A DNA stretch of 64,000 nucleotides from assembly GCF_900099775.1 (NCBI RefSeq), contig NZ_FMTM01000008.1:1-64000 (forward strand), in the 5' to 3' direction. Below are positions 36,038-45,597 of the stretch, in pieces (positions within the stretch are counted from its first letter, which is position 1; every line of letters starts with the position of its first letter). Under the pieces are notes generated by a model. That model saw nothing but the letters and a program-made list of their open reading frames with translations. It searched no databases and was not told the origin of the DNA. Source of the DNA: Rhizobium mongolense subsp. loessense. Its GTDB lineage: Bacteria > Pseudomonadota > Alphaproteobacteria > Rhizobiales > Rhizobiaceae. A program made the position numbers and the translations under genes.

Positions 36038-36724
36038 CAGTCTCGGTTTTCCCGGAACCGCCGGCTCCTTGGACGGCTTGGCCGGAAAGTCTGGCGCCAC
36101 GAGGCCGCCGGAGACGAGCAGCTTGGCCCCGTCTTCTGCGCTCATGTCGAGCACGACGATCTTTTCGCGCGGCACGAAGATCAGAAAGCCCGCGGTCGGT
36201 ATTGGCGTCGGCGGCAGGAACACGCTCACCATATCCTGGCCCATAGCATTGAACTTCGAAGCGATCTCGCCCTTTGCATCGGTTGCGATGAACACCAGCG
36301 CCCAGAGCCCGGGGCTCGGATACTCGATGAGGCCTACTTTCTTGAAGGAATTGCTCCGTTCCTCCAGCACCGTCTCGAATATCTGCTTTACGCTCCTGTA
36401 GATGCTGCGCACCAGCGGCACGCGGCGCACCACCGACTCGCCGAACTGCACGATGGTCTGGCCGATGAGGTTCTTGCCGAGAAAACCGATGATGGTGATG
36501 AAGATCATCGCGATCACCAGGCCGGAGCCGGGTACGGCGAAATTCAGGTAGCTGTCCGGATCGTAACGCGCCGGAATGTAGGGCTTCACCCAGCTGTCAG
36601 CCCACCGGACGACGGACCATGTCAGCCACAGCGTGATCGCAATCGGAGCACAGATGATAAGGCCCGCAAGGAAGTTGTTTCTCATGCGGGTCGCTATCGG
36701 CAATCGGGGTAGTTTGTGCGTCAT
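35993..36724 (-). CDS. DUF502 integral membrane protein
   Basis: 243 residues. Two membrane segments (about 18-38 and 68-90) flank a loop with 'YDPDSYLNFAVPGSGLVIAM'. The family signature follows: 'VPLVRSIYRSVKQIFETVL', 'FKKVGLIEYPSPGLWALVF' and 'VFLPPTPIPTAGFLIFVP'. Known DUF502 proteins have no clear function; plant homologues (LCV/COV) affect development. A short cytosolic tail ends ADRFVAPE. Its last 45 coding bases overlap the end of recG. Confidence 0.88.
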   Translation of the reverse strand: MTHKLPRLPIATRMRNNFLAGLIICAPIAITLWLTWSVVRWADSWVKPYIPARYDPDSYLNFAVPGSGLVIAMIFITIIGFLGKNLIGQTIVQFGESVVRRVPLVRSIYRSVKQIFETVLEERSNSFKKVGLIEYPSPGLWALVFIATDAKGEIASKFNAMGQDMVSVFLPPTPIPTAGFLIFVPREKIVVLDMSAEDGAKLLVSGGLVAPDFPAKPSKEPAVPGKPRLLARAKKADRFVAPE

Positions 36725-36840
36725 CGCTCGCGATGAACTCCCTTGAATCTACCGGCTGTCGTGATCAGGCGCTCCCCCGCACCTCAAACGAAGCTGCCAG
36801 AATTCGGCTCCTTTCACAAGCCTTCCGGCGGCTTTCCGAT

Positions 36841-38667
36841 TCACTCCACCGTGACCGATTTTGCAAGGTTTCGTGGCTGGTCGACATCCGTGCCCATGAA
36901 GACGGCGGTGTGGTAGGCGAGCAGTTGGATCGGCAGCGAGAAGATCATTGGCGCGATGATCTCAGGGACGTTCGGAAGCGCGATCGTCGCCATTGTCGGC
37001 AGCTTGGAGGCAGCAGCACCTGCTTCGTCGGTGATGAAGATGATCCGGCCGCCGCGGGCTGCGACTTCCTGCATGTTCGAAACGGTCTTTTCGAAGAACC
37101 GGTCGTAAGGCGCGATTACGATGACCGGCATGTTCTCGTCGATCAGCGCGATCGGCCCGTGCTTCAACTCGCCCGCCGCATACCCTTCCGCATGGATATA
37201 GGAGATCTCCTTGAGCTTCAGCGCACCTTCCATCGCCAGCGGGAAGCTGGTGCCGCGGCCGAGATAAAGCACGTCGCGGCACTTGGAGAGTTCGCGTGAG
37301 AGGCTTTCCATCTGCGGCTGGACGAGGTTAAGCACACGGCTCATGATTCGCGGCATTTCGGCGAGCTGCCGGACGAGCCCCTTTTCCTCATCGGCGCTGA
37401 CGGTGCCTCGCGCCTTGCCGGCACCGATCGCCAGCGACGCGAGGACGGCCAGCTGGCAGGTGAAGGCCTTCGTCGAAGCAACTCCGATCTCAGGACCGGC
37501 CATGATCGGGTAGACGGCATCGGATTCGCGCGCGATCGTCGACTCCTGCACATTGACCACGGCGCCGATCTTCAGGCCGTTGTCCTTGCAGTAACGGAGC
37601 GAGGCTAGCGTGTCTGCGGTTTCGCCAGATTGCGAGATGAGGAGTGCCGCCTGGGACGGCTGCAGCGGCATTTCGCGATAACGGAATTCCGAGGCGACAT
37701 CGATCTCGACCGGCAGACGGGCATAACGCTCGAACCAGTATTTGCCGATCAGACCGGCGAGATAGGCGGTGCCGCAGGCCGAGATTGCGAGGCCGCTGAC
37801 TGTCTTGAAATCAATCTGCGACGCATTGGCACCAATCATGTTCTCGGCAAAATTCATGTAGTGGCTGAGCGCGTGGGAGATGACCTCCGGCTGCTCATAG
37901 ATTTCCTTCTCCATGAAGTGACGATGATTGCCCTTGTCGACGACATACGCCGTCGCCTGCGATATCTGCCGCGGGCGGTTTAGCGGGTTGCCGGAGAAAT
38001 CGACGATGGTCGCACCGTCGCGGGTGATGACCGCGCAGTCGCCGTCAACGAGATAGGTGATTTCGTTGGTGAAGGGCGAAAGAGCAATTGCATCCGAGCC
38101 CAAGAACATTTCGCCCTTGCCGAAGCCGATAGCAAGCGGCGGGCCGGAACGCGCAGCCAGCAACGTACCCGGATCGCTCTGAAGCATGACGACGAGCGCG
38201 TAAGCGCCCGTCACGCGGTTCAGCATCCTCAGCATGGCAGCGCGGGGCTCAAGCCCTTCGCGTAGGTATTTCGCCATCAAGTGGGCGATGACTTCGGTGT
38301 CGGTCTGGCTTTCGAAGACGGCACCTTCTGCGTTGAGCTCGTCACGCAGGTCCGAGAAGTTTTCGATGATGCCGTTGTGGACGACCGCCACGCCCTCGAC
38401 GAAATGCGGGTGCGCATTGGTCTCGTTCGGAACGCCGTGCGTTGCCCAGCGCGTATGGGCGATGCCGGTCGTACCGGGCAGCGGCTCGACCTCGAGGCAC
38501 TTCTCGAGATTGAAGAGTTTGCCCTCGGCGCGGCGGCGGCTCATCACGCCCTCGTGGATCGTCGCGACGCCCGCCGAATCGTAACCTCGATATTCGAGCC
38601 GCTTCAGCGCATCAACCAAACGTTCCGCGACCGGCTGACTGCCGACGATCCCCACAATACCGCACAT
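36841..38667 (-). CDS. glmS: Glutamine-fructose-6-phosphate aminotransferase (isomerizing)
   Basis: 608 residues. Makes glucosamine-6-phosphate, the entry to peptidoglycan and LPS amino sugars. It starts MCGIVGIVGSQPVAERLVDA, so Cys2 is the N-terminal nucleophile of the glutaminase domain (to about 240). Two SIS domains follow ('CGTAYLAGLIGKYWFE', 'SQSGETADTLASLRYCK', 'YLGRGTSFPLAMEGALKLKE'). The C-terminal DQPRNLAKSVTVE is complete and invariant. Immediately downstream of glmU on the same strand (95 bases), it forms the glmU-glmS unit. Confidence 0.98.
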   Translation of the reverse strand: MCGIVGIVGSQPVAERLVDALKRLEYRGYDSAGVATIHEGVMSRRRAEGKLFNLEKCLEVEPLPGTTGIAHTRWATHGVPNETNAHPHFVEGVAVVHNGIIENFSDLRDELNAEGAVFESQTDTEVIAHLMAKYLREGLEPRAAMLRMLNRVTGAYALVVMLQSDPGTLLAARSGPPLAIGFGKGEMFLGSDAIALSPFTNEITYLVDGDCAVITRDGATIVDFSGNPLNRPRQISQATAYVVDKGNHRHFMEKEIYEQPEVISHALSHYMNFAENMIGANASQIDFKTVSGLAISACGTAYLAGLIGKYWFERYARLPVEIDVASEFRYREMPLQPSQAALLISQSGETADTLASLRYCKDNGLKIGAVVNVQESTIARESDAVYPIMAGPEIGVASTKAFTCQLAVLASLAIGAGKARGTVSADEEKGLVRQLAEMPRIMSRVLNLVQPQMESLSRELSKCRDVLYLGRGTSFPLAMEGALKLKEISYIHAEGYAAGELKHGPIALIDENMPVIVIAPYDRFFEKTVSNMQEVAARGGRIIFITDEAGAAASKLPTMATIALPNVPEIIAPMIFSLPIQLLAYHTAVFMGTDVDQPRNLAKSVTVE

Positions 38668-38762
38668 GAAAATGTCCCCAACGCTTCGATAATAACGAGC
38701 CAGTCCTACCGATTATCTGTTATTTCTCAATCGGTCAGCCGGTCACTTTCGATTTCCGGCCG

Positions 38763-40127
38763 TTACTCAGTCTTGGCTTGCTTTGCGGCTTTGATTGCCT
38801 GTGCGCGCTCGCGGATCGCCTTGGCGCGCTCCGGTTTCATTTCCTGGCGCGCACGGCCGAAAGCGAGCGCCTCGGCAGGGACATTGTGGGTGATGACGCT
38901 CCCCGACGCAATATAGGCGCCGTCGCCAATGCTGACCGGAGCAACCAGCGCACTGTTAGAGCCGATGAAGGCGTTGGCGCCGATGCGAGTCTCGTGCTTG
39001 TTCACGCCGTCATAATTGCAGGTGATCGTGCCCGCGCCGATATTGGCCCCGGCGCCGATGACCGCATCGCCGATATAGGTCAGGTGGTTGACCTTGGCGC
39101 CCTCACCGATCTGCCCGTTCTTTACCTCGCAAAAGTTGCCGACCTTAGATCTCTCGCCGAGATCGGCGCCCGGCCGCAGGCGTGCAAAGGGACCGACCGT
39201 CGCACCGACGCTCACATGCGCGCCTTCGATATGGGAGAAAGCATGGATCACCGCGCCGCCGTCGATCACCGCGCCCGGACCGAAGACGACGTTCGGCTCG
39301 ATCAGCGCATCCTGGCCGATGACGGTGTCGTGCGACAGGAAAACCGTTTCGGGGGCGATCATCGTCACGCCGGAGATCATCAATTCGTGGCGGCGACGCT
39401 CCTGCCAGAAACGCTCGATCGCCGCGAGTTCTGCCCTGTTGTTGCAGCCGGTCATTTCCACTTCCGGCGCGTCGACGGCCGTTACCCGACCGCCGAGCGA
39501 GCGGGCAATCTCGACGAGGTCCGTGAGATAGTATTCGCCTTTGGCGTTGCTGTTTTCAATGCGCGCAAGGAGATCGAGCGCCTTGCGGCCGTTGATCGCC
39601 ATCAGGCCACTATTGCACCATTTGACGGCGCGCTCCGCATCGGTCGCGTCCTTCTCCTCGCGGATCGCAATCAATTCGCCGTCCTTGACGAGTAACCGGC
39701 CGTAACCTGTGGGCTTGCTCGTATGGAAGCCGATGACGACGATGTCGCTGCCCTCAGCCAGTCCCTGGCGCGCCGCCTTCAGCGGCCCTTCGGTCTGTAA
39801 CGGGACATCGCCATACGTCACCAGGATATCGTCGTAGCCGCGAGCGATCGCTTCGCGTGCCGCAAGAACTGCATGTCCGGTTCCGAGGCGCTCCTTCTGC
39901 AAGTGTGCTTCGACCGCGACGCCGCCGGTTCTGGCGGCCCTCGAGACTTCGTCGGCATCACGCCCGACGACGAGAGCGACCGACGAAATGCCGGCCTTCG
40001 CCACGGCGTCCACGACATGTGCGATCATCGGCCGGTTGGCGACCGGATGCAGCACCTTCGATTTCGAGGATTTCATGCGTGTGCTGTCGCCGGCGGCAAG
40101 AATGACGGCAAGGCAGGTGCGTTCCAT
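38763..40127 (-). CDS. glmU: Bifunctional GlmU (N-acetyltransferase / uridylyltransferase)
   Basis: 454 residues. The amino half is the pyrophosphorylase ('CLAVILAAGDSTRMKSSKSK' with its LAAG..TRM loop, 'VTYGDVPLQT'). The carboxyl half is a left-handed beta-helix of hexapeptide repeats ('GANIGAGTITCNYDGVNKH') with the acetyltransferase active site. It makes UDP-GlcNAc from GlcN-1-P. It is followed by glmS, which supplies the pathway's first step. Confidence 0.98.
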   Translation of the reverse strand: MERTCLAVILAAGDSTRMKSSKSKVLHPVANRPMIAHVVDAVAKAGISSVALVVGRDADEVSRAARTGGVAVEAHLQKERLGTGHAVLAAREAIARGYDDILVTYGDVPLQTEGPLKAARQGLAEGSDIVVIGFHTSKPTGYGRLLVKDGELIAIREEKDATDAERAVKWCNSGLMAINGRKALDLLARIENSNAKGEYYLTDLVEIARSLGGRVTAVDAPEVEMTGCNNRAELAAIERFWQERRRHELMISGVTMIAPETVFLSHDTVIGQDALIEPNVVFGPGAVIDGGAVIHAFSHIEGAHVSVGATVGPFARLRPGADLGERSKVGNFCEVKNGQIGEGAKVNHLTYIGDAVIGAGANIGAGTITCNYDGVNKHETRIGANAFIGSNSALVAPVSIGDGAYIASGSVITHNVPAEALAFGRARQEMKPERAKAIRERAQAIKAAKQAKTE

Positions 40128-40203
40128 GGGCAGGCTCCGGGAATCCTTTGTTCAGCTCTGCCTCATAGCAGCAAGGCGAACCGGCGACAAAGATGAATTT
40201 GGA

Positions 40204-40956
40204 TCAGGCGGGAACCTCGGAGAACGCCGCATAGGCGTCACGCACATGTTTGCGGCCTTCAACGATAACATCCTCCATCGCCTTGCGGGCGCCGGCAACG
40301 TCGCCGGCGACGATCGCATCGACTATGCGCATATGCGTGTCGGCGATGTTGGCAAAACCGTTCTGCGATGGCGGCGTACTCAGGCGGAACATGCCGACGA
40401 GGGCCGCCTCGATCAAACTTCCGAGCGTGCGCATGAATGGGTTGTGGGAAGCATCCGCAACGGCGAGATGGAATCTCAGGTCGGCGAGCGCAAGGCTCTC
40501 CGTCGTGTGGCCGGGCGCAGCCATATCGAGCGCCAATGCACGCAGCGTCGCGATGTCATCTTCGTTTGCGCGTTCTGCCACAAGGCCCGCGGCGAAAGGT
40601 TCCACAGCAAGACGGATGTCGTAGAGTTGCAGGAGGAATTCTTCGGTGACGCCGTGATCGAAGTGCCAGGCGATGATCTCGCTGTCGAACATGTTCCAGA
40701 GGTTCTTCTCCGTCACACGCGTGCCCACGCGAGCCTTGGCAACAACCATGCCCTTGGCTGCAAGCGTCTTCATCGTTTCGCGAAGGACGGTGCGGGAGAC
40801 CTTGAAGCGCTGGGCGAGCTCGACGTCACCGGGCAAAATCGAGCCGACTGGATAGGTTCCGGCGACGATGGCCTTGCCCAGCTCGTCCACGACCTGCGCG
40901 TGGCTCGTGCGGGATTTCCGGCCGGTCCTTCGTGTCTCAAGCAAACGGTTGCGCAA
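40204..40956 (-). CDS. FadR/GntR-family transcriptional regulator of the sugar ABC operon
   Basis: About 250 residues. Winged helix near the start ('HAQVVDELGKAIVAGTYPVG', 'ELAQRFKVSRTVLRETMKTL') and an FCD ligand domain ('LLQLYDIRLAVEPFAAGLVA', later the metal-binding His of 'ALADLRFHLAVADASHN'). The frame is open upstream to 41064, but that would run into the permease. I choose TTG 40956, with GGAGG five bases upstream and just clear of the permease stop. Being the last gene of the ytfQRT-yjfF-like operon, it is probably its local repressor, answering to the imported sugar or a derivative. Confidence 0.88.
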   Translation of the reverse strand: MRNRLLETRRTGRKSRTSHAQVVDELGKAIVAGTYPVGSILPGDVELAQRFKVSRTVLRETMKTLAAKGMVVAKARVGTRVTEKNLWNMFDSEIIAWHFDHGVTEEFLLQLYDIRLAVEPFAAGLVAERANEDDIATLRALALDMAAPGHTTESLALADLRFHLAVADASHNPFMRTLGSLIEAALVGMFRLSTPPSQNGFANIADTHMRIVDAIVAGDVAGARKAMEDVIVEGRKHVRDAYAAFSEVPA

Positions 40957-40967
40957 CAAGTCCTCCG

Positions 40968-41936
40968 TCAGGCGTACCTCTTGTTCAAACTGGACAAGAA
41001 CAGGATGGCCTTTTGCATCAGGATAAACGCAAAGAGCAAAAGGCCGATCAGGATTTTCGTCCACCAGCTCGAGAGCGTCCCGTCGAAGGTGATGTATGTC
41101 TGAATAAGCCCCTGTATCAGGAGACCGATGAAGGTTCCCGCTACGAATCCTGCTCCCCCGGTCAGAAGAGTCCCCCCAATGACCACCGCCGCGATGGCGT
41201 CAAGTTCGACACCGACCGCCGCCAGGGAATATCCGGCAGACGTATAGAGCGAAAAAACGATTCCGGATAGGCCCGCCAAAAAGCCGGAGAGCGCGTAGAT
41301 CCGGATGGTCGTTGGGCCGACCGGCACACCCATCAACTCCGCCGTCTGGACGCCACCGCCGAGCGCGTAGACATTTGCTCCAAAGCGGGTGCGATGCGCA
41401 ATGAAGATGCCGGCGATGAAAACCAGCAGCATGACCCCACCGACCAACGTCAAGCGTCCGCCGCCCGGCAGGCGATAGTAGATGCCGGTCAGCGTCGAAT
41501 AGTAATCGTGATCGATGGGAATACTGTCGATCGAAAGCACGTAGGACATGCCGCGCGCCAGGAACATGCCGGCAAGCGTCACGATGAAGGCCGGCATCTT
41601 CAGATAGTGGATCACCGCGCCCATCAGTCCACCGAAGGCAGTGGTGATGGCGAGAACCAACGCAAAGGCTGCCAGCGGATGAATCGAGGTGTCCCGCAGC
41701 ACGACGGCAAGGAACACGCCGGTAAAGGCGATGACCGAGCCGATCGAAAGGTCGATACCACCCGAGATGATGACGAACGTCATGCCGACCGCGGCAATTC
41801 CCAGGAAAGCGTTGTCGGTCAGCAGATTGCCGGCGACGCGGGTCGAGAGCATGTTCGGGTACTGCAGCGCGCAGGCCGCATAGGAAAGGACGAAGATGAC
41901 GATGGTTGCCAGGAGCGGCAGGTATTTCGAGTTCAT
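40968..41936 (-). CDS. yjfF: Sugar ABC transporter permease, YjfF-like
   Basis: 322 residues with about eight to ten membrane segments. The BPD_transp_2 pattern includes 'FLGIAAVGMTFVIISGGIDL' and 'SIGSVIAFTG', and further on 'VGVELDAIAAVVIGGTLLTG'. In E. coli the YtfQ-YtfR-YtfT-YjfF system imports galactofuranose. Gene order here is the same (ytfQ, ytfR, ytfT, yjfF), but the substrate is assigned only by analogy. Its start overlaps the end of the other permease by four bases. Confidence 0.88.
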   Translation of the reverse strand: MNSKYLPLLATIVIFVLSYAACALQYPNMLSTRVAGNLLTDNAFLGIAAVGMTFVIISGGIDLSIGSVIAFTGVFLAVVLRDTSIHPLAAFALVLAITTAFGGLMGAVIHYLKMPAFIVTLAGMFLARGMSYVLSIDSIPIDHDYYSTLTGIYYRLPGGGRLTLVGGVMLLVFIAGIFIAHRTRFGANVYALGGGVQTAELMGVPVGPTTIRIYALSGFLAGLSGIVFSLYTSAGYSLAAVGVELDAIAAVVIGGTLLTGGAGFVAGTFIGLLIQGLIQTYITFDGTLSSWWTKILIGLLLFAFILMQKAILFLSSLNKRYA

Positions 41937-42949
41937 TTCAACAGCTCCGCTCTGACTTCTGGCTTGCGGCTGAAGAAGACTGCGGCGGATTGCAGCGCAG
42001 GCGACTGGATGATGAGAATGATCAGAACGATCACGGCCTTGATGATCAGGTTGAATTCCGGGGGGAAACCGGACAGCAGGATGCCGGTATTGACTGCCTG
42101 GATGATCATCGCCCCGATCAGCGAGCCGAGAATGCTGAAGCGCCCGCCGAGGAGAGAATTACCGCCCACGACGACCGCCAGGATCGCATCGAGCTCCAGC
42201 CAGAGACCGGCATTGTTGGCATCAGCACCCTTGATGTCGGCGGCCACGATGACGCCCGCGACCGCCGCACAGAGCGCGCTCAGCATATAGACCGCCATCA
42301 AAAGAACGGGCGTGCGAACCCCGGAAAGCGTGCTGGCACGGCGATTTATGCCGACCGATTCGATCAGCATGCCGAGTGCGGTCCGTCTGACGAGCAGGAT
42401 CACCAACGCGCCGGCGATCAGCCAGATCACGACGGGCATCGGCAAAAAGGCGAAGGAGCCGCTACCGAAGAATATCAGACCCGGATCATTGAACGTCATG
42501 ATCACGCCTTCGGTGATCAGTTGGGCGATGCCGCGTCCGGCGACCATCAGCACAAGCGTGGCGATAATCGGCTGGATATTCAGGATCGCCACCAAGAAGC
42601 CGTTCCAAACGCCGCAAAGCAGCCCGACGCAAAGCGTCATGATCAGTGTGTAGGCCAGCGAATTGCCGGAGACGATCGACGATGCGGCAACCGCCCCGCA
42701 GATCGCTATGACGGCGCCGACGGAAAGATCGATGCCCTTCGTCGCGATCACCAGGGTCATGCCGATGGCGAGCAAGGCAACGGGGGCGCCGCGGTTCAGG
42801 ACGTCGATCAGACTGCCATAGAGGCGGTCATTCTGAACGACGACATTAAAAAACTGCGGAAACATAATGAAATTCAACAAAAGAATGACGGCCAGCGCAA
42901 TCAATTGCGGCGCCAGACGTATGGCAAGCGCCTTCAGCGAGGAACTCAT
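41933..42949 (-). CDS. ytfT: Sugar ABC transporter permease, YtfT-like
   Basis: 338 residues, about eight to ten membrane segments. 'GAPVALLAIGMTLVIATKGI' with 'DLSVGAVIAI' is the family signature; 'LELDAILAVVVGGNSLLGGR' is the second. It pairs with the YjfF-like permease to form the membrane channel. Four-base overlaps with both neighbours (ytfR upstream, yjfF downstream) show tight translational coupling, which helps keep the two permeases in equal amounts. Confidence 0.9.
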   Translation of the reverse strand: MSSSLKALAIRLAPQLIALAVILLLNFIMFPQFFNVVVQNDRLYGSLIDVLNRGAPVALLAIGMTLVIATKGIDLSVGAVIAICGAVAASSIVSGNSLAYTLIMTLCVGLLCGVWNGFLVAILNIQPIIATLVLMVAGRGIAQLITEGVIMTFNDPGLIFFGSGSFAFLPMPVVIWLIAGALVILLVRRTALGMLIESVGINRRASTLSGVRTPVLLMAVYMLSALCAAVAGVIVAADIKGADANNAGLWLELDAILAVVVGGNSLLGGRFSILGSLIGAMIIQAVNTGILLSGFPPEFNLIIKAVIVLIILIIQSPALQSAAVFFSRKPEVRAELLK

Positions 42950-44469
42950 GCATCCTCCATTTTCTGTTCGGCCGCGACGATCGCGTCGATGATGTGGGAT
43001 GCCGTCAAGCGGTCTCCAGCAAGCTCGGCGATATGCTCGCGGTCGCGAAGGACGACGACGCGTGAACTATAGGCGACAAGCTCTTCCAATTCAGATGAAA
43101 TCACGATCAGTGACATGCCCTTTGCACAAAGCTCCTCGATCAGCCGGATGATCTCCGCATGGGCACCGACATCGATGCCGCGCGTCGGCTCGTCGAGGAT
43201 CAGGAAATCAGGATTGGTGGCAAGCCAGCGCGCGAGGATGGCTTTCTGCTGGTTGCCGCCCGAAAGTAGCCGGATCGGTTTCTCGCGGTCGGTCGTGCGG
43301 ATATCGAGCGCCTTGATATATTGGTCCGCAAGAGCGTTCTGTTCGCCGCGCGACAGCGGTCTTGCCCAGCCACGGCGGGCTTGAAGCGCCAGCGCGATAT
43401 TCTCGCGGATCGACAGATCGCCGATAATCCCGTCGGTCTTGCGGTCCTCCGGGCAGAAACCGAAGCCGTGCCTTATCGCAGCGCGCGGGCTCGACAACGC
43501 CACAATCTTTCCATCGATCATCGCCCTGCCGCTGTCGGCATGCTCTATACCGAAGAAAAGTTCTGCCGTCTCTGTACGTCCAGAACCGAGCAGGCCGGCT
43601 ATGCCAACGACTTCGCCCACGCGAATGTCGAGATCGAAAGGCTTTACCTTGCCACGTTTGCCATAGCCCTCGAAGCGATATTTGACGCTGCCCGCAGCGG
43701 CCGTGCGTTCCTTTGCGGCCTCTTCCGTCTGCGCCAGTTCGCGGCCGAGCATCATCGGGATCAACGCCTGCCGCGGCAGTTCCGCCACTTCCCGGGTGCC
43801 GACAAGTCTGCCATTGCGAAGCACCGTGATACGGTCGCTGATTTCGTATACCTGTTCAAGAAAATGCGTAATAAAGACAATACCTAATCCACGCTTCTTC
43901 AAGTCATTGATGACATTGAAGAGCATTGCGACTTCGTGCGTATCGAGGCTCGCGGTCGGCTCGTCGAGGATCAGAACCTTGCCGGAAAGATCGACTGCAC
44001 GGGCAATGGCGATCACCTGCTGGACGGCGACGGAAAAGCGCTCGAGCTGTGCCGTGACATCGATTTCCAAGCCATATTGCGCCAGCAGCTCGCGCGCCAT
44101 CCGGTTCATTGCACGCGTATCGACCATGCCGAAACGCCGCGGCTGACGGCCAAGGAAAAGGTTCTCGGCGACGCTGAGATTCGGCAGGAGGTTCACCTCC
44201 TGATAGACGGTGCCGATGCCGAGCCTCTGTGCCGCCAGCGTATCGGAGGGGTCGATCTCGCTGCCCTCGAGCGCAAGCCTTCCCTCATCGCGGCGATAGG
44301 CGCCGGTCAGGCATTTGATGAGTGTGGATTTGCCGGCTCCGTTTTCGCCGAGCAGCGCATGGACTTCGCCCTTGCGAAGCTTGAAATCGACCTTGTCCAA
44401 CGCCACAGCGCCGGGGAAGAATTTCGATATTCCGGACGCGATGAGAACGTTCTCGAAATCGTGAATCAT
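42946..44469 (-). CDS. ytfR: Sugar ABC transporter ATPase, YtfR-like (two ABC domains)
   Basis: 507 residues with two fused ABC domains. The first has Walker A GENGAGKST and the signature region 'FSVAVQQVIAIARAV', with 'LILDEPTASLDTHEVAMLF'. The second has the divergent Walker A GLLGSGRTE and 'LSGGNQQKAILARWLATNPD'. This arrangement is typical of carbohydrate uptake (CUT2) ATPases such as RbsA. It is separated from ytfQ by 114 bases that hold a strong hairpin, a common place to lower ATPase expression relative to the binding protein. Confidence 0.93.
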   Translation of the reverse strand: MIHDFENVLIASGISKFFPGAVALDKVDFKLRKGEVHALLGENGAGKSTLIKCLTGAYRRDEGRLALEGSEIDPSDTLAAQRLGIGTVYQEVNLLPNLSVAENLFLGRQPRRFGMVDTRAMNRMARELLAQYGLEIDVTAQLERFSVAVQQVIAIARAVDLSGKVLILDEPTASLDTHEVAMLFNVINDLKKRGLGIVFITHFLEQVYEISDRITVLRNGRLVGTREVAELPRQALIPMMLGRELAQTEEAAKERTAAAGSVKYRFEGYGKRGKVKPFDLDIRVGEVVGIAGLLGSGRTETAELFFGIEHADSGRAMIDGKIVALSSPRAAIRHGFGFCPEDRKTDGIIGDLSIRENIALALQARRGWARPLSRGEQNALADQYIKALDIRTTDREKPIRLLSGGNQQKAILARWLATNPDFLILDEPTRGIDVGAHAEIIRLIEELCAKGMSLIVISSELEELVAYSSRVVVLRDREHIAELAGDRLTASHIIDAIVAAEQKMEDA

Positions 44470-44542
44470 GGCTCGATATTTTCCAGATATGACCGCTCAC
44501 GCCCCTGCACTTGCCGGCACGAGTCCCGCTCGCACGGGCAGC

Positions 44543-44572
44543 GCCGCACCGTCCCTGGGGGACCGGTGCGGC
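44543..44572 (-). promoter_or_regulatory. Intercistronic hairpin between ytfQ and ytfR
   Basis: GCCGCACC (44543-44550) pairs with GGTGCGGC (44565-44572), with an inner GTCCC/GGGAC stem. No T-run follows on the minus strand, so it is more likely an mRNA-stabilising or processing element protecting ytfQ than a terminator. Confidence 0.65.
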
Positions 44573-44583
44573 CACAGTGTCAA

Positions 44584-45546
44584 TTAGTAACCGAGGCCCT
44601 TTTTGGCTTCGTAGACCTTCATAGGATCATCAGCCGGCGTGTAGAGCTTCGATTCCGTCTGGATCCACTTCGGCGGCTCCTTCTTGTCCTTCAGGTAAGC
44701 GTCAAGCACATCGAATGCCGGGCCGGCCATGTTCGGCGTAAGCTCGACCGTCGCGTTGGCTTCGCCTGCCGCCATCGCCTGGAAGATGTCCGGAACGGCG
44801 TCAATCGAGACGACGAGGATATCCTTGCCGGGCTTTAGGCCGGCTTCCTTGATCGCCTGAATGCCGCCGACGGCCATATCGTCGTTGTGGGCATAAAGCG
44901 CGCAAATGTCCTTACCGCCGTTTTCAGCCTTCAGGAAGCTTTCCATGACTTCCTTGCCCTTGGCGCGGGTGAAGTCGCCGGTCTGGCTGCGCACGATCTT
45001 GAAGTTGTCGTGGCCGGCGAGTGCCTCCTCGAAGCCCTTCTTGCGGGCAATCGCCGGCGAGGAGCCGGTGGTGCCTTGCAATTCGACGATATTGCACTTC
45101 TTGTCGCCGGCATTCTTGACGAGCCACTCGCCCGCAACTTTGCCTTCATGGACCTGGTCGGAGGTCACAGCCGTCAGATAGAGATCATCCGGAGCCTTGA
45201 TGGTACGGTCGAGCAGGATGACCGGGATTTCGGCTTCCTTGGCTTCCTTGAGGACATCGTCCCAGCCGGTTTCGACGACGGGAGCGAGGAAAATCGCGTT
45301 GACGCCTTGTGCAACGAAGGAGCGAAGCGCCTTGATCTGGTTCTCCTGCTTCTGCTGGGCATCCGAAAATTTCAGATCAACGCCGCGCTTCTCAGCTTCC
45401 TGCTTCGTCACCGTCGTCTCAGCGGCACGCCAGCCGGACTCCGAGCCGATCTGTGAAAAGCCCACGACCAGCTCACCTGCAGATGCGGAACCGAACATGC
45501 AGGCAGCCAGAACCGTGGCACTCAAAAGTGCATTTTTCAATTTCAT
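44584..45546 (-). CDS. ytfQ: Sugar ABC transporter periplasmic binding protein, YtfQ-like
   Basis: 320 residues. A signal peptide (MKLKNALLSATVLAACMFGS, cleavage near SAGEL) is followed by 'VVGFSQIGSESGWRAAETTV', the Peripla_BP_4 pattern of YtfQ. 'LDRTIKAPDDLYLTAVTSDQ' and 'CALYAHNDDMAVGGIQAIKE' are characteristic. ATG 45546 begins the signal peptide and has GGAG upstream. As first gene it is the most highly expressed. The likely substrate is a furanose (galactofuranose in E. coli), by analogy only. Confidence 0.92.
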   Translation of the reverse strand: MKLKNALLSATVLAACMFGSASAGELVVGFSQIGSESGWRAAETTVTKQEAEKRGVDLKFSDAQQKQENQIKALRSFVAQGVNAIFLAPVVETGWDDVLKEAKEAEIPVILLDRTIKAPDDLYLTAVTSDQVHEGKVAGEWLVKNAGDKKCNIVELQGTTGSSPAIARKKGFEEALAGHDNFKIVRSQTGDFTRAKGKEVMESFLKAENGGKDICALYAHNDDMAVGGIQAIKEAGLKPGKDILVVSIDAVPDIFQAMAAGEANATVELTPNMAGPAFDVLDAYLKDKKEPPKWIQTESKLYTPADDPMKVYEAKKGLGY

Positions 45547-45597
45547 GATTGTCTCTCCCAAATGCCGCTCCTCGCGGCGCAGGAGAGAAAAAATCAT

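Noticed and set aside
36818..36834. Short AAGCC/GGCTT hairpin next to the glmS stop
   Set aside because: The stem is only five base pairs with no T-run on the minus strand, too weak to call a terminator.
41906..43072. Plus-strand frame of 388 codons, rich in Asp, Arg, His and Gln, across the two permease genes
   Set aside because: The composition is the typical antisense image of membrane-protein codons. The minus-strand permeases are clear.
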